Notes: generated from the letters alone by a model not told the origin. Shown: positions 28,150 through 38,183, counted from the first letter of the stretch. The stretch is 64,000 bases of DNA from an uncultured Bacteroidales bacterium (GCA_900314725.1 OMWJ01000001.1:1-64000), one strand, 5' to 3'. Translations and numbers: made by a program.

Positions 28150-29751
28150 CTATCTTTTTGCTTCTTTTTTCCTAACTTTATTTATCACAATAGAGTACAG
28201 CAGCAACAAAATAGCAAAGAATGATAAGGGTTTCATAAGCAAATCACCATACTTGGTAAATATTGTTTTAGAAGTCTGCAATGGTAAAGAATGTTTTATT
28301 GCAGTCTGTTGCCAATAAGGAGTCTTCTTTATTATCTCTCCTCGTGGTGAAATGAAAGCAGAAACACCTGTATTAGCAGAACGGGCTATGTATCTACGGT
28401 TCTCTATTGCCCTAAGCCGAGAGAAAGCAAGATGCTGACGGTAACCTGCTGTGTTTCCCCACCATCCATCATTGGTTATAACGAAAAGAAGATTTGCTCC
28501 ATTATTCGCAAATTCTCTTATGTAGTTACCATCTACTGACTCATAACAAATAGCAGTCCCAACACAAATGTCTTTTGTCTTGGAATTGAAAACAACAATA
28601 TTGCTGTCTATTCCTAATGTTCCTACTGTTCCTCCTAAATCCAAAGCAAGCTTTTCCATAAAGGAGAGAGTTTTCTTAAAAGGCATTTTCTCCACACCAA
28701 CGGTAAGTATTGTCTTATGGTGAATTTGAAAGTCTTCTTTTTCTCCACTTCGCGGTATATCTATTGCTATGTTACAGGCTTCATAATATTCATCAGGTGC
28801 ATCAACAAAAGCTCTTGCTGCTTCTGTCTTCACTCCTTTAGGCAGAACTCTGTAAGAAGAAAGTCCTGCTATCACTTCTGCATTTTTGTATTTTCTTACA
28901 AAATCATTAAACATCAGAACACTTGGAACACTATCTATATTATGCTCCCAAGCAAATTCCTGTATAGCACTTTCTGGCATAAGCACATAATCAACACTGT
29001 CATCAATCAGAGGAGATATGAGTTCCAAAGATCTTTCTACAACCTGATGAGGAGGAAGAGAATACTGCTCAGTATAAGGATTTAGATTAGGTTGTACTGC
29101 TATAACATTAGCAGTATTTGAACTATCGTCGTCTTTATATAAATACCACATACAAGCAGAAAGAATCATCGGTACAAAAACAGCAATCAAGGCAAGATAA
29201 TACTGCCCTCTACTTTTCAAACAAAGATATATGACTATATTACAAAGAAGTATCCATACGGTTCCTCCTTCCATACCTGTTATACTATACCATTGTACAA
29301 GAAAAGGATAGGAAGCAAATGTGTTTCCAAGATTCAACCATGGAAAATTAACATCCCATTTGAATTGAACAAACTCAAATAATATCCAAAACAAGATAAG
29401 AAAGAAATAAGAACCAGCATTATACTTTGAAATCTTTCTGCAAAAATGATACAACCAAAAAACTAAGGACATAAAGCAAGCTTCATAGAAAGGAACAATA
29501 AGTCCTATCATCGTAGATTTGCATATCCACCACGTCTGAGTAAGGGTAAATAACAAGAATGCAGGATAAGTATAAGAGAAAACAGCTCCCTTTGAAAACT
29601 TATCTTGGTTTTGCAGTATATAGTCTTCAACTTTTAACAAAGGAACTAAGGCTACCAACATCAAAGGGGCCAACAACATTGTATGAAACCAAGCCAATGA
29701 CTGCAAAACTCCAGAAGATAATGCTATAAGGAATAATTTCTTTTTGGTCAT
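28150..29751 (-). CDS. lnt: Apolipoprotein N-acyltransferase
   Basis: The 533-residue integral membrane enzyme has several N-terminal transmembrane helices, then a periplasmic nitrilase-type domain. The nitrilase catalytic triad is visible: Glu in MPESAIQ, Lys in HHKTILTVGVEKMPF, and Cys in GTAICYESVDG. It adds the third acyl chain to the N-terminal cysteine of lipoproteins, consistent with the several lipoproteins here. It follows the folate cyclo-ligase gene by 9 bases in one transcript. Confidence 0.93.
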   Translation of the reverse strand: MTKKKLFLIALSSGVLQSLAWFHTMLLAPLMLVALVPLLKVEDYILQNQDKFSKGAVFSYTYPAFLLFTLTQTWWICKSTMIGLIVPFYEACFMSLVFWLYHFCRKISKYNAGSYFFLILFWILFEFVQFKWDVNFPWLNLGNTFASYPFLVQWYSITGMEGGTVWILLCNIVIYLCLKSRGQYYLALIAVFVPMILSACMWYLYKDDDSSNTANVIAVQPNLNPYTEQYSLPPHQVVERSLELISPLIDDSVDYVLMPESAIQEFAWEHNIDSVPSVLMFNDFVRKYKNAEVIAGLSSYRVLPKGVKTEAARAFVDAPDEYYEACNIAIDIPRSGEKEDFQIHHKTILTVGVEKMPFKKTLSFMEKLALDLGGTVGTLGIDSNIVVFNSKTKDICVGTAICYESVDGNYIREFANNGANLLFVITNDGWWGNTAGYRQHLAFSRLRAIENRRYIARSANTGVSAFISPRGEIIKKTPYWQQTAIKHSLPLQTSKTIFTKYGDLLMKPLSFFAILLLLYSIVINKVRKKEAKR

Positions 29752-29760
29752 AGCAAATAT

Positions 29761-30306
29761 TTATTTGTATATATTTGTTGTGGAAATTACCACATCCATT
29801 TTTACATCAAAATCTTCTGTAGGCACTTGTTCTACTATTTGAAAATCAAAACAAACTCCTATTTTTGTGGCATTAACTGTTTTTAGCAGTCTGTCATAGA
29901 AGCCTCTCCCTCTTCCCAATCGGTTTTTCTCCTTATCAAAAGCAACACCGGGTATAATCATAAGGTCAATCTTTTCTAAATCATTAAACTCCTTACCCAC
30001 AGGCTCAAGTATTCCAAACTGCTCTCCTGCCTTCATACTTTCTATTCCAAGGTATTGTCTCAAAATAAGGTCATCGCCATCAACACAAGGCAGAAGAATA
30101 GTCTTAGTTTTATAGTGTTTTTCCACAAAATCGTGAGTATATACCTCATCGTCCATAGAATAATACAAGAGAACCACTTTCGCTTCTTTGAAGAGTTCTT
30201 CTTTTTCTATCTTCTCAAAAACAGATCTTGACAATTCTATCTTTTCAGGGAGAGAAAACTCTTTTTTTCTCTCCCTTATTTGTTTTCTGAGTTGTTTTTT
30301 GTCCAT
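29761..30306 (-). CDS. 5-formyltetrahydrofolate cyclo-ligase
   Basis: The 181-residue protein of the YgfA/MTHFS family has a basic N-terminus (MDKKQLRKQIRERKK), a nucleotide-binding PGVAFDKEKNRLGRGRGFYDR block, and the usual length. It converts 5-formyl-THF to 5,10-methenyl-THF using ATP. I chose the ATG at 30306; an upstream TTG at 30339 would fall inside the -7 promoter box. It is co-transcribed with lnt. Confidence 0.92.
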   Translation of the reverse strand: MDKKQLRKQIRERKKEFSLPEKIELSRSVFEKIEKEELFKEAKVVLLYYSMDDEVYTHDFVEKHYKTKTILLPCVDGDDLILRQYLGIESMKAGEQFGILEPVGKEFNDLEKIDLMIIPGVAFDKEKNRLGRGRGFYDRLLKTVNATKIGVCFDFQIVEQVPTEDFDVKMDVVISTTNIYK

Positions 30307-30336
30307 TGATGTTTTCCTATCGTTTATTCTTGTTTG

Positions 30337-30344
30337 CAAAAGTA
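30337..30344 (-). promoter_or_regulatory. -7 box for the cyclo-ligase-lnt operon
   Basis: TACTTTTG (minus strand) matches TAnnTTTG, 30 bases before the ATG at 30306, and excludes the longer TTG start. Confidence 0.55.
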
Positions 30345-30378
30345 TGATATTATTTTTAGATACTGAAAAATAGAAATA

Positions 30379-30421
30379 AAAAATAAGGCTATCTGCTTGT
30401 ATATAACAGATAACCTTATCA
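30379..30421 (-). terminator. Terminator after frr
   Basis: On the minus strand GATAAGGTTATCTG pairs with CAGATAGCCTTAT across a loop, followed by TTTTTTA. It lies just past the frr stop codon. Confidence 0.75.
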
Positions 30422-30441
30422 GAAATTTCAGTCCAAAGAAA

Positions 30442-31014
30442 TTAAACAGTCATTACCTCTTTTTCTTTGTTAGAAACGATTTCATCAACCTTCTTTATGA
30501 ATTTGTCAGTCAAGTCTTGAATATCTTTTTCTGCTTGTTTGATTTCGTCTTCTGTTGCAGGATTTTCCTTATTGTCTTTTGTTTTCTTTATTTTGTCAAT
30601 ATAGTTACGACGAATGTTTCGTATTGAGACTTTAGATTCTTCTGCTGATTTCTTTACGTTTTTCATTATGTCTTTTCTTCTTTCTTCTGTCAAAGGAGGA
30701 AGAGTAATTCTTAATAAATCTGCTTCTACCTTTGGAGTAAAGCCAAGATTTGCGTCAATGATAGCTTTGTTAATTGGTCCAATAGCAGACTTATCCCAAG
30801 GCTGAATAGTTATCTGATTTGCAGCAGGAGTGTTTATGTTTCCAACTTGCTCTATTGGTGTAAGAGTTCCATAATAATCAACCTTAACTCCTTCCAACAT
30901 TTGTGGAGAAGCTTTCCCTGCTCTAAGTTTTTTAAGGTCTTTTTCCAAGAAATCTGTCGCTGAGCCAAAAGCAACAGAAGTTTCCTCTAACAAAATTTTT
31001 ACTTGTGCATTCAT
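30442..31014 (-). CDS. frr: Ribosome recycling factor
   Basis: The 190-residue protein shows DLKKLRAGKASPQMLEGVKVDYYG, QITIQPWD and PPLTEERRKDIMK, all hallmarks of RRF, with a C-terminal charged helical arm. With EF-G it splits the post-termination ribosome. Single-gene unit with its own promoter and terminator, divergent from dxr. Confidence 0.97.
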   Translation of the reverse strand: MNAQVKILLEETSVAFGSATDFLEKDLKKLRAGKASPQMLEGVKVDYYGTLTPIEQVGNINTPAANQITIQPWDKSAIGPINKAIIDANLGFTPKVEADLLRITLPPLTEERRKDIMKNVKKSAEESKVSIRNIRRNYIDKIKKTKDNKENPATEDEIKQAEKDIQDLTDKFIKKVDEIVSNKEKEVMTV

Positions 31015-31052
31015 ATCTTATCTGTATTTTATTATTCCTTAACTTACAAGTG

Positions 31053-31060
31053 CAAATTTA
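31053..31060 (-). promoter_or_regulatory. -7 box for frr
   Basis: TAAATTTG on the minus strand, 38 bases before the frr start, matches TAnnTTTG. Confidence 0.55.
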
Positions 31061-31138
31061 CACATTTTTTCTAAAATAATGACTATTTTCCTTTCTTTTA
31101 TTAATAAAATGTATATAATCTATTTCATAAAAAAGTTA

Positions 31139-31146
31139 TAACTTTG
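31139..31146 (+). promoter_or_regulatory. -7 box for dxr
   Basis: TAACTTTG matches TAnnTTTG, 22 bases before the ATG at 31169. Confidence 0.55.
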
Positions 31147-31168
31147 CAAACTAAAGTTTTTGAACATA

Positions 31169-32332
31169 ATGCAGAAAAAGAAACATATCGCTTTACTTGG
31201 TTCTACGGGGTCTATTGGAACACAAACGTTGGAAGTTATCAGAGAACATAAGGATTTATTTGCTGTAGAAGTGCTTACTGCGGGAACAAATGCAGAACTT
31301 TTGATACAGCAGGCCTTAGAATTTGAACCCAATGCTGTAGTTATAGCCGATGAAACAAAATACGAGACGGTGAAACAGGCTCTTAAAGACACTTTTATCA
31401 AAGTTTTTACTGGTGAAAAGTCAATAGAAGACGTTGTAAAGTTTGATGAAATAGATATTGTTTTGACTGCCTTAGTCGGTTTTGCAGGACTTAGACCTAC
31501 ACTTTCTGCAATAAAAGCAAAAAAAGCCATAGCCCTTTCTAACAAAGAAACACTTGTTGTGGCAGGAGATATAATAACTTCTCTTGCTGCAGAAAACAAC
31601 GTACCAATACTTCCTGTGGATAGCGAACATTCTGCTATCTTTCAATGCTTGCAAGGAGAATATCAAAATAGAATAAAGAAAATTCTTCTCACTGCTTCAG
31701 GAGGAACTTTTAGAGGGAAAAAGAAAGAAGAATTAAGAAACATCAGCGTAGAACAAGCTTTAAAGAATCCCAACTGGTCAATGGGTAAAAAGGTAACTAT
31801 TGATAGTGCTACTCTTATGAATAAAGGTTTGGAAGTAATAGAAGCTAAATGGCTCTTTGGAGTAGAAGCTAAGAACATTATCCCTTTAATTCATCCAGAA
31901 AGTATAGTACATTCTATGGTAGAATTTGAAGACGGAAGCGTAAAAGCCCAGATGTCTATGCCAGATATGAAACTTCCTATACTCTATGCTTTGTCTTACC
32001 CTTACCGTCTGCCTATGAAACAAAAAGAACTGAACCTTTTTGAAGTAGGAAGTTTGAACTTCTTTAAACCAGATACAGATACTTTTCCTTGTCTTTCGCT
32101 TGCTTTCTCTGCAATAGAAAAAGGTGGGAATATGCCTTGCATTATGAACGCTGCAAACGAAATAGTTGTGGAGTACTTCCTTAATTCCAAGATAGAGTTT
32201 TTGGATATCCCTCTTATAATAGAGAAAGCAATGCAGACGTCTTCTTTTATCGCCAACCCAAGTATAGAAGATTATTTCCAAACAGATAAAGAAGTAAAAC
32301 AACGTCTTAGGTTAGATTATTCTCATCATTGA
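31169..32332 (+). CDS. dxr: 1-deoxy-D-xylulose 5-phosphate reductoisomerase
   Basis: The 387-residue enzyme has the NADPH-binding GSTGSIGTQTL near the N-terminus, ALSNKETLVVAG, the metal/substrate site DSEHSAIFQCL, and TASGGTF. It makes 2-C-methyl-D-erythritol 4-phosphate in the non-mevalonate isoprenoid pathway. I start at the ATG at 31169; a TTG 9 bases earlier is also in frame. pssA follows after 37 bases. Confidence 0.96.
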   Translation: MQKKKHIALLGSTGSIGTQTLEVIREHKDLFAVEVLTAGTNAELLIQQALEFEPNAVVIADETKYETVKQALKDTFIKVFTGEKSIEDVVKFDEIDIVLTALVGFAGLRPTLSAIKAKKAIALSNKETLVVAGDIITSLAAENNVPILPVDSEHSAIFQCLQGEYQNRIKKILLTASGGTFRGKKKEELRNISVEQALKNPNWSMGKKVTIDSATLMNKGLEVIEAKWLFGVEAKNIIPLIHPESIVHSMVEFEDGSVKAQMSMPDMKLPILYALSYPYRLPMKQKELNLFEVGSLNFFKPDTDTFPCLSLAFSAIEKGGNMPCIMNAANEIVVEYFLNSKIEFLDIPLIIEKAMQTSSFIANPSIEDYFQTDKEVKQRLRLDYSHH

Positions 32333-32369
32333 TATTTTTATAGTAGTATTGTAATAAAAATAAATAGAT

Positions 32370-33125
32370 ATGAAAAAACAGATTCCTAACATAATTACCC
32401 TGATGAACTTCCTTTGTGGAGTGCTTTCAATCTTAGCTCTCTTGTTGTGGGAAAAGCCTCTGCTAAGCTCTATCTTTATTATCTGCGGAGCTTTATTTGA
32501 CTTCTGTGATGGATTAACAGCAAGGGCTTTGAAAGTCAGCGGAGCAATAGGGAAGGAATTAGACTCCTTGGCAGATGTTGTTACCTTTGGCGTCGCACCG
32601 TCTTTGATTGCTTCCTCCCTACTTTTAGAAAACAAAAGCAACTATGAGTTTCTGAACCTCGCAGGGTGCTTTATATGTTATATCCCCTTATTTATGGCGG
32701 TGATGTCTTGCTATCGTTTAGCAAAATTCAACATTGACGAAAGACAAAGCTTGTCTTTTATTGGCTTACCTACGCCTGCCAACGCAATAATCTGGTTAAG
32801 CATTCCGATAATAAACCATCTTTACAAAAATAATATACATCTATGGGGGATAGACTCTAAAGAACTGCACGCCTTCTTGTTCAACACAATGAACAATCCT
32901 TATTTTATACTTGTAATCTCTGTCTTGCTCGCCATACTTTTGGTTAGTGAGTTACCTTTATTCTCTCTAAAATTTAAGAAACTTACTTGGCAAAGCAATG
33001 AAATAAAGTTTATCTTCCTCATTTGTGCTTTCTTTATGCTTGTTCTCTTGGGTCTATATTCTATGCCTTTGATAATAATACTATATATACTACTTTCCTT
33101 AGTTGAAAACATAGTAAAGAAATAA
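32370..33125 (+). CDS. pssA: CDP-diacylglycerol-serine O-phosphatidyltransferase
   Basis: The 251-residue membrane protein carries the CDP-alcohol phosphotransferase motif (FCDGLTARALKVSGAIGKEL followed by DSLAD, roughly residues 50-75) with all expected Asp and Gly residues. Several hydrophobic helices surround it. It makes phosphatidylserine, the precursor of phosphatidylethanolamine. Phosphatidylserine decarboxylase is not in this window. Confidence 0.93.
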   Translation: MKKQIPNIITLMNFLCGVLSILALLLWEKPLLSSIFIICGALFDFCDGLTARALKVSGAIGKELDSLADVVTFGVAPSLIASSLLLENKSNYEFLNLAGCFICYIPLFMAVMSCYRLAKFNIDERQSLSFIGLPTPANAIIWLSIPIINHLYKNNIHLWGIDSKELHAFLFNTMNNPYFILVISVLLAILLVSELPLFSLKFKKLTWQSNEIKFIFLICAFFMLVLLGLYSMPLIIILYILLSLVENIVKK

Positions 33126-33145
33126 AAGATTATAAGTTTTTTGTG

Positions 33146-33153
33146 TAAATTTG
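33146..33153 (+). promoter_or_regulatory. -7 box for the MFS transporter gene
   Basis: TAAATTTG matches TAnnTTTG, 27 bases before the start codon. Confidence 0.5.
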
Positions 33154-33180
33154 CAATTCTAATAAAAAAGAAAAGAAGAT

Positions 33181-34425
33181 ATGAAAAAAAATAATTACTT
33201 TTTTAGCCTTACCATAATAGGTATATTGTATTTTGTTTTTGGTTTTATCACTTGGTTAAACAATCAACTGATACCTTTTCTTAAAACAGCTTGTCAATTA
33301 TCAGACACTCAGGCATACTTGGTTACTTTTGCTTTCTATATCTCTTATTTTGTTATGGCTCTGCCTTCTGCTGGAATATTGAAAAAAACAGGTTTTGCAA
33401 AAGGAATGTCTTTTGGTTTGTTGGTAATGGCTCTTGGATGCTTGATATTTATTCCTGCTGCATTAAGTAGAAACTATGTTGTCTTCCTTGTAGGATTATT
33501 TGTTCAAGGAACAGGACTTGCTTTATTACAAACAGCAGCTAATCCATACGTAACCATACTTGGACCTATAGAATCCGCCACTCAAAGAATGTGTATTATG
33601 GGTTTGTTCAACAAAATCGCAGGAATTATCGGTATTTATATCTTTTCAAAAGCCTTGTTATCAAATTTTGATGCTATATCTGCTAATATTAATAACGTAA
33701 CAGGCGATAACCAAGTTGTATTGCTTAATGATTTGGCACATAGAATAATTCTCCCATATATTATTATGGCTTGCGGATTAGTACTTATTGCTCTTATGGT
33801 TTATTTAGCAAAATTGCCTGATGTAAATTCTTCTAATGAGGTTTCAAAACAAGAGAAACAAACTAATAAACTTCCTTTATATCTATGGTTAGGAGTTCTT
33901 GCTCTATTCTTTTATGAAGGAGCAGAAGTAATGGCAATAGATACTCTTGTTCCTTATAGCAAATCCATAGGATTACCAGACACTATTTACACAAAGATAG
34001 GAATGTATGCTTTGGCAGCTCTTTTGTTAGGATATGTTTCAACCATTGTTCTCATACCTAAATATCTTTCTCAACGAAAAGCCCTTATTTATTGTTCTGT
34101 TCTTTCTCTAATATTCGTAATTATTGCTTTGAGTAGCAAAGGTGTTACTTCTTTAGTCTTCTTGATTCTTCTTTCTTTCTCAAATGCTGTCATGTGGGGA
34201 GCAATATGGGCTTTGGCTATAGATAAACTTGGCAAAAATACCTCATTTGCTTCGGCTCTATTGATAATGGCTATAGTTGGTGGTGCGTTAATTCCATTAC
34301 TTTACGGAGGATTGTCGGATTTATTACACAGCACTCACATTCCTTATATTCTGTTCTTACTTTGCTACCTATTTATTTTATATTACGCTGTGAAAGGCTA
34401 CAAAGTCGGAAAGAAAAACGAATAA
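33181..34425 (+). CDS. Sugar MFS transporter (FucP/GluP family)
   Basis: The 414-residue protein has about 12 hydrophobic segments. It shows the FucP/GluP signature: FGFITWLNNQLIPFLK in helix 1 and QGTGLALLQTAANPYVTILG in helix 4. Members import fucose, glucose or galactose with protons. The sugar cannot be assigned, and no catabolic genes are linked. Single-gene unit. Confidence 0.9.
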   Translation: MKKNNYFFSLTIIGILYFVFGFITWLNNQLIPFLKTACQLSDTQAYLVTFAFYISYFVMALPSAGILKKTGFAKGMSFGLLVMALGCLIFIPAALSRNYVVFLVGLFVQGTGLALLQTAANPYVTILGPIESATQRMCIMGLFNKIAGIIGIYIFSKALLSNFDAISANINNVTGDNQVVLLNDLAHRIILPYIIMACGLVLIALMVYLAKLPDVNSSNEVSKQEKQTNKLPLYLWLGVLALFFYEGAEVMAIDTLVPYSKSIGLPDTIYTKIGMYALAALLLGYVSTIVLIPKYLSQRKALIYCSVLSLIFVIIALSSKGVTSLVFLILLSFSNAVMWGAIWALAIDKLGKNTSFASALLIMAIVGGALIPLLYGGLSDLLHSTHIPYILFLLCYLFILYYAVKGYKVGKKNE

Positions 34426-34473
34426 AATATAATCTGATAACAATATTTTGAATACTTTATCTTTAACTAAGAA

Positions 34474-35724
34474 ATGGCAAAAGAAAATAAAATAAATGAT
34501 ATTTGTGCTTTCTGTGGCAGACCTATAGATAAACTAAATGTTTTTGTACCTTCTATGTTTGAGGGAGTGGGAATCTGTGATGAATGTTTAAGAGAGGTTA
34601 ATAAAGCTATGGCAAAAGCTCATCAGCATTCAAGTTCTTCTTCTGAAAAAACTCATCTTGACCTGAAAACTCCTCAAGAGATTTTCTCTTTTCTTAATCA
34701 GTACGTAATAGGACAAGACAGGGCAAAAAAAATACTTTCTGTGGCTGTCTATAATCATTATAAACGTCTGAATTATATTGCAAGCGGTAAAAATACTGAT
34801 GATGTTGAGTTAGACAAATCAAACATTATAATGATAGGAGAAACAGGAACAGGAAAAACTCTTCTTGCTCGCACTATAGCAAACCTTCTGAATGTTCCAT
34901 TTTGTATTGCTGATGCAACAACTCTTACTCAAGCAGGCTATGTAGGAGAAGATGTAGAGAACATACTTACTCGTCTTTTGCAAAACGCTAACTATGATGT
35001 GCAGAATGCTGAAAGAGGAATTGTCTTTATTGATGAAATAGATAAGATTGCTCGCAAAGGAGATAATCCATCTATCACTCGTGATGTTAGTGGTGAGGGT
35101 GTGCAGCAATCTCTTTTGAAGATTCTTGAAGGAACTCTCGTTAATGTTCCACCAGAGGGAGGAAGAAAACACCCAGAGCAGAAGTTTATTCAAGTAAATA
35201 CTAAGAACATACTGTTTATCGCAGCCGGTGCTTTTGATGGCATAGAAAGAAACATCGCTTCTCGCATGAATTCATACGCAATAGGCTTTAATGAATCACA
35301 GCAGAGAGATAACATAGACACAGACGAGTTTCTTAAATATGCACAACCTCAAGACCTCAAAAAGTTTGGACTAATTCCAGAACTTATAGGACGATTCCCT
35401 GTTCTGACTTCTTTAGATAAACTTGACGCAAGAGCTTTAAAGAGAATACTTGTTGAACCTAAGAATGCAATAACAAAACAGTATCAGAAGTTATTTGAGA
35501 TGGACAACAAGACTCTTACTTTTGAACAAGAGGCATTAGATTATTTTGTTCAAACTGCTTTAGATTATTCATTAGGAGCAAGAGGTTTGCGTTCTATTAT
35601 GGAGAATGTTATGAACGATTTAATGTTTTCCATTCCTGATGACAAGAAGAATAAAGAAGTTGTCATAACAAAAGAGTATGCACAAAAGGTTTTAGATACT
35701 AATCTATTGAAAATGAAAAAATAA
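34474..35724 (+). CDS. clpX: ATP-dependent Clp protease ATP-binding subunit ClpX
   Basis: The 416-residue AAA+ unfoldase has an N-terminal zinc-binding domain (CAFCGRP at residues 13-19, then CDEC), Walker A GETGTGKT, Walker [12 protein letters not shown], the pore loop YVGEDVE and the RGLRSI sensor-2 block. It unfolds substrates for ClpP. clpP is not adjacent. A DUF4294 gene follows by 6 bases. Confidence 0.97.
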   Translation: MAKENKINDICAFCGRPIDKLNVFVPSMFEGVGICDECLREVNKAMAKAHQHSSSSSEKTHLDLKTPQEIFSFLNQYVIGQDRAKKILSVAVYNHYKRLNYIASGKNTDDVELDKSNIIMIGETGTGKTLLARTIANLLNVPFCIADATTLTQAGYVGEDVENILTRLLQNANYDVQNAERGIVFIDEIDKIARKGDNPSITRDVSGEGVQQSLLKILEGTLVNVPPEGGRKHPEQKFIQVNTKNILFIAAGAFDGIERNIASRMNSYAIGFNESQQRDNIDTDEFLKYAQPQDLKKFGLIPELIGRFPVLTSLDKLDARALKRILVEPKNAITKQYQKLFEMDNKTLTFEQEALDYFVQTALDYSLGARGLRSIMENVMNDLMFSIPDDKKNKEVVITKEYAQKVLDTNLLKMKK

Positions 35725-35730
35725 TAAGAT

Positions 35731-36318
35731 ATGAAAAGAATTTTATTTGCAGCAATATTGGTTTTGTCTTTAGGCTTCGCGAAGGCACAAACGGAAAGAG
35801 GAATAACAGTTTTTGGAACTGTATATCAGGGAGACACCATTCCTATGGCATATCTGGATCCTGTGTTAGTAACTACTTACATCAATCCGCTTACTCCTCA
35901 AGAACAAGTAAAATATTCAAAACTTATACGTGATGTAAAAAAAGCTTATCCTTACGCAAAAAAAGTTGAAAGCCTTTTAAATAGTTATTCCTCTCTTGTT
36001 GCTAATGCTCAAAACGATTCACAAAAAGATAAGATTCGCAAACAGGCAATGAAAGATATAGAAAACAAGTTCTCTGGTGAAATAAAGAAACTTAAAAAAA
36101 GCCAAGGCAAGATACTTGTTAAACTTATCCATAGACAAACAGGCAGAAGTTCATATTCACTTATCAAGAACTTTGCCTCAGGCACAAAAACTGTCTTTAT
36201 AAACCTTACGACTAAGGCTATGGGAATAAACCTCAACACTACCTTTGACCCAATGAACAACGAGGAAGACAGAATGATAGACCGTATCGTTTATTGCATA
36301 GACAACGGCAAACTATAA
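35731..36318 (+). CDS. DUF4294 family secreted protein
   Basis: The 195-residue protein has a signal peptide (MKRILFAAILVLSLGFAKAQ). Its body contains YSKLIRDVKKAYPYAKKVESL and LVKLIHRQTGRSSY, which I recognise as the DUF4294 domain typical of Bacteroidota. Function unknown; likely periplasmic. It lies 6 bases after clpX and 14 before an NlpC/P60 hydrolase, suggesting an envelope-related role. Confidence 0.85.
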   Translation: MKRILFAAILVLSLGFAKAQTERGITVFGTVYQGDTIPMAYLDPVLVTTYINPLTPQEQVKYSKLIRDVKKAYPYAKKVESLLNSYSSLVANAQNDSQKDKIRKQAMKDIENKFSGEIKKLKKSQGKILVKLIHRQTGRSSYSLIKNFASGTKTVFINLTTKAMGINLNTTFDPMNNEEDRMIDRIVYCIDNGKL

Positions 36319-36332
36319 CAAGTTTTTGAAAT

Positions 36333-37079
36333 ATGAAATATGGGTATTGTTTTGTTGGAGTTTGTCCTGTAAGAAAAGAACCTACAAGTCTTAGCGAACA
36401 AGTTACTCAACTTCTGTTTGGAGATTGTGTCTTGATTGAAGAACAAACAAATGATTGGTCAAAGATAACTAATCTCAACGATAATTATCAGGGTTATATT
36501 GACAGCAGGAACATTCTTCCCCTACAAAGAAAAAGAAATAACAAATACTTCTCAACTTCTATGTTCTCTTACATCCAAATGGATAAAGAACTCATAGCTA
36601 TTCCTTTTGGATCTAAGATTATAAGCAAAGACTTCACCGTTGCCAATCATCATTTTTCAATAAAAAATACCTTTCTGAGTGAAGTAAAACCACTGAATAA
36701 AGAAAACCTAAGAGAAATAGTGCTTCCTTTTTTGAATACTCCTTACCTATGGGGAGGAAAAAGTACAATGGGCATAGATTGTTCAGGTTTTACGCAAGTG
36801 GTTTTCAGCATATTTGGAATAAATCTTGAAAGGGATGCTTCCAAACAAAGCCTGCAAGGAAAGAAAGTAAAGAACCTCAACACAGCAAAAGAAGGCGACC
36901 TCCTGTTTTTTGGTAAAGATAACAAACATATTACTCATGTAGGTATCTTTCTTGAAAAACAATATGTCATTCATTCAAGTGGTAGGGTAAGAATAGATTT
37001 TATTGACAACAAAGGTATAATAGACCACGACACAAGACAATATTCTCACACTCTACAAATGATAAGAAGAATACATTAG
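36333..37079 (+). CDS. NlpC/P60 (C40) peptidoglycan hydrolase
   Basis: The 248-residue protein has an N-terminal SH3-like region (VGVCPVRKEPTSLSEQ, WSKI) and a C-terminal NlpC/P60 domain. The catalytic cysteine is in GIDCSGFTQ and the histidine in THVGIFL; a polar third residue is near VIHSSG. It probably cleaves stem-peptide bonds in murein. No clear signal peptide is seen, so it may act in the cytosol on recycled muropeptides. Confidence 0.9.
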   Translation: MKYGYCFVGVCPVRKEPTSLSEQVTQLLFGDCVLIEEQTNDWSKITNLNDNYQGYIDSRNILPLQRKRNNKYFSTSMFSYIQMDKELIAIPFGSKIISKDFTVANHHFSIKNTFLSEVKPLNKENLREIVLPFLNTPYLWGGKSTMGIDCSGFTQVVFSIFGINLERDASKQSLQGKKVKNLNTAKEGDLLFFGKDNKHITHVGIFLEKQYVIHSSGRVRIDFIDNKGIIDHDTRQYSHTLQMIRRIH

Positions 37080-37091
37080 TTTCTATTCCCT

Positions 37092-37122
37092 TTGTTAATT
37101 AAAAATTTTAGTATAACTTTGC
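37092..37122 (+). promoter_or_regulatory. Promoter of the universal stress protein gene
   Basis: TTTG at 37092-37095, exactly 19 bases, then TAACTTTG at 37115-37122. Start codon 50 bases downstream. Confidence 0.75.
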
Positions 37123-37172
37123 AAAAATTAAAAGGAACAATTAAAAGATATTCAAACAAATAGAAAATTATT

Positions 37173-38027
37173 ATGAAAAAAGTTTTAATCACAACAGATT
37201 TCAATGACTTGTCTTTAAACGCTTGCCTACGTTTCTGCAAATATATGTTTAAAGACTCAACCACAGACTATTATCTTTTGCATGTTAGTGAGCAAGTGGG
37301 ATTTTTTGCCCGTCTTCTTGGACAACAAGAGAAAGCTCCCGAGTATCAAGAACTGCAATTAGAAGAGCTAAAGAAAAATATCAAAAAACTTTACGACTTA
37401 GATGTAAAACCATACATAAGAAAGGGATCTGTAACTGAACAAATCAATCTTTTTGCAAAAGAAATTGAGATTGATTTAATGGTTGCTGGCACATCAAATA
37501 CAAGTGTTAATGTCATTGGAGCAAACACTCATAGGCTTATCCGTACTTCTGATTATCCAATTATGACAGTTAATATTGCCATTGACCCAAAACCTATAAA
37601 GAATATTGCACTTCCAATAGAATTGTACCTTTCTTCACGTCAGAAAGTTCCTTATGCTATCAAGTGGGCTAAAGAATTTGGTGCCAAGGTGACCTTATTG
37701 ATAGGTACATGGGAAGGACAAGATGAAGAAGACCTAACAAAGATAAAAGTAATAGGCTCAGGCGTACAGAAATTCCTGTTAGACAAAGGTGTAAATTGCG
37801 ATATTGTCAATTTGAAAGACCTAAAGACAGGCAAAGACTACGCCGATGAGGTTATAAAGTATATAAACGATGAAGAAAATAAAGTAGATCTCTGTATGGT
37901 TATGGGAAGGGATGAATCAACAGACTTTGCTGCTGACCCAAGAGCTCAAGACATAGTGAGATTTGCAAAGATTCCTGTGGTATGTATTCCTTTGAAACAT
38001 CAGGGAATGAAAACAGAATTCTTATAA
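37173..38027 (+). CDS. Universal stress protein family (two-domain)
   Basis: The 284-residue protein consists of two UspA-like halves. The first begins KKVLITTDFNDLSLNACLR and ends DYPIMTVN; the second begins KNIALPIEL and ends AKIPVVCIPLKHQG. A degenerate nucleotide-binding motif is present (AGTSNTSVNVIGANTHRLIR). Such proteins bind nucleotides and respond to stress; the role here is unknown. Single-gene unit. Confidence 0.85.
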   Translation: MKKVLITTDFNDLSLNACLRFCKYMFKDSTTDYYLLHVSEQVGFFARLLGQQEKAPEYQELQLEELKKNIKKLYDLDVKPYIRKGSVTEQINLFAKEIEIDLMVAGTSNTSVNVIGANTHRLIRTSDYPIMTVNIAIDPKPIKNIALPIELYLSSRQKVPYAIKWAKEFGAKVTLLIGTWEGQDEEDLTKIKVIGSGVQKFLLDKGVNCDIVNLKDLKTGKDYADEVIKYINDEENKVDLCMVMGRDESTDFAADPRAQDIVRFAKIPVVCIPLKHQGMKTEFL

Positions 38028-38054
38028 AAAACACCTTAAAAAATATATCTTCGT

Positions 38055-38150
38055 TTTGATAAAAAAAGACTTGGTTTTAAAAAATTAAAACCAAGTCTTT
38101 TCATACTAAACTCTTGATCTTTTTTTCTCAAAATCAAGTCTTTTTTGACC
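38055..38150. repeat. Mosaic palindromic intergenic element, copy 3
   Basis: A perfect 16-bp hairpin (38065-38080 with 38085-38100; AAAGACTTGGTTTTAA and its complement, AAAA loop) is followed by CTTGAT...ATCAAG with T runs. It lies between the convergent usp and prfB genes. Compared with copy 2, both arms of the hairpin carry matching substitutions (GAG to GAC, CTC to GTC). Confidence 0.8.
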
Positions 38151-38183
38151 AAAAGCTAATACAGTGTATATCATTGCTTTATA

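Noticed and set aside
36319-37172. NlpC/P60 protein as part of a phage-lysis or toxin module
   Set aside because: It sits in a clpX-DUF4294 housekeeping unit with no mobile-element features.
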